7,856 nt of DNA from Campylobacter sp. (lineage in GTDB: Bacteria > Campylobacterota > Campylobacteria > Campylobacterales > Campylobacteraceae), in contig JAJQAF010000107.1 in NCBI GenBank assembly GCA_021203945.1, forward strand, positions 1 through 7,856. The letters are read 5' to 3'. Position 1 is the stretch's first letter. Every line of letters starts with the position of its first letter. This document shows, one piece after another, positions 7,846-7,856 of the stretch. The notes under the pieces are model-generated. The model had not been told where the DNA came from. It was given only the letters and a program-made list of their open reading frames with translations, and did not search any database. The position numbers were made by a program, and so were the translations under genes.

Positions 7846-7856
7846 GTTAGAGAACA
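7846..7856 (-). promoter_or_regulatory. Possible leader boxA at window edge
   Basis: The minus strand reads TGTTCTCTAAC, resembling the bacterial rRNA boxA (TGCTCTTTAACA). Its place just before the 16S processing arm is where a leader boxA is expected. The match is partial and cut by the window edge. The operon promoter would lie further right, out of view. Confidence 0.35.

Overview
This window is an essentially complete ribosomal RNA operon from an AT-rich Campylobacterota bacterium, read on the minus strand. The 16S sequence, the tRNA-Ala then tRNA-Ile order in the spacer, and intervening sequences in 23S helices 25 and 45 all point to Campylobacter; the species is not assigned. In transcription order (right to left) the layout is: leader RNA (7856-7495), 16S (7494-5984), spacer with tRNA-Ala(TGC) and tRNA-Ile(GAT) (5983-4715), 23S split by two intervening sequences (4714-1209), a 23S-5S spacer (1208-756), 5S (755-638), and then a separate gene for a secreted ComEA-like DNA-binding protein (431-9) with its own promoter. 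The operon promoter is not visible and probably lies beyond the right edge.

The genes themselves are conventional. The unusual content is in the parts of the transcript that are cut away. (1) A two-hairpin module occurs four times, always in the same orientation: just before mature 16S, just before tRNA-Ala, just before mature 23S, and just before the 5' arm of the 23S processing stem. Its arms differ between copies in ways that mostly preserve pairing. (2) A hairpin with a common plan and common flanking words occurs three times: in the helix 25 intervening sequence, in the helix 45 intervening sequence, and in the 23S-5S spacer. The spacer copy looks like an intervening-sequence relative outside any rRNA. 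(3) The 16S and 23S processing stems can both be read directly (about 35 and 24 bp). They lie unusually far from the mature 5' ends (290 and 227 nt), and modules and palindromes fill the gaps. (4) A 12-bp inverted repeat could let an upstream spacer segment pair with the boxA/processing-stem arm before the 23S 3' flank has been made.

If both intervening sequences are excised, as is known for this genus, 23S should be present as three pieces of roughly 570, 620 and 1,700 nt. All predicted plus-strand reading frames, and the long minus-strand ones inside 16S and 23S, are shadows of structural RNA. The only protein gene I support is the ComEA-like one. All RNA folds here were read by eye, not computed.
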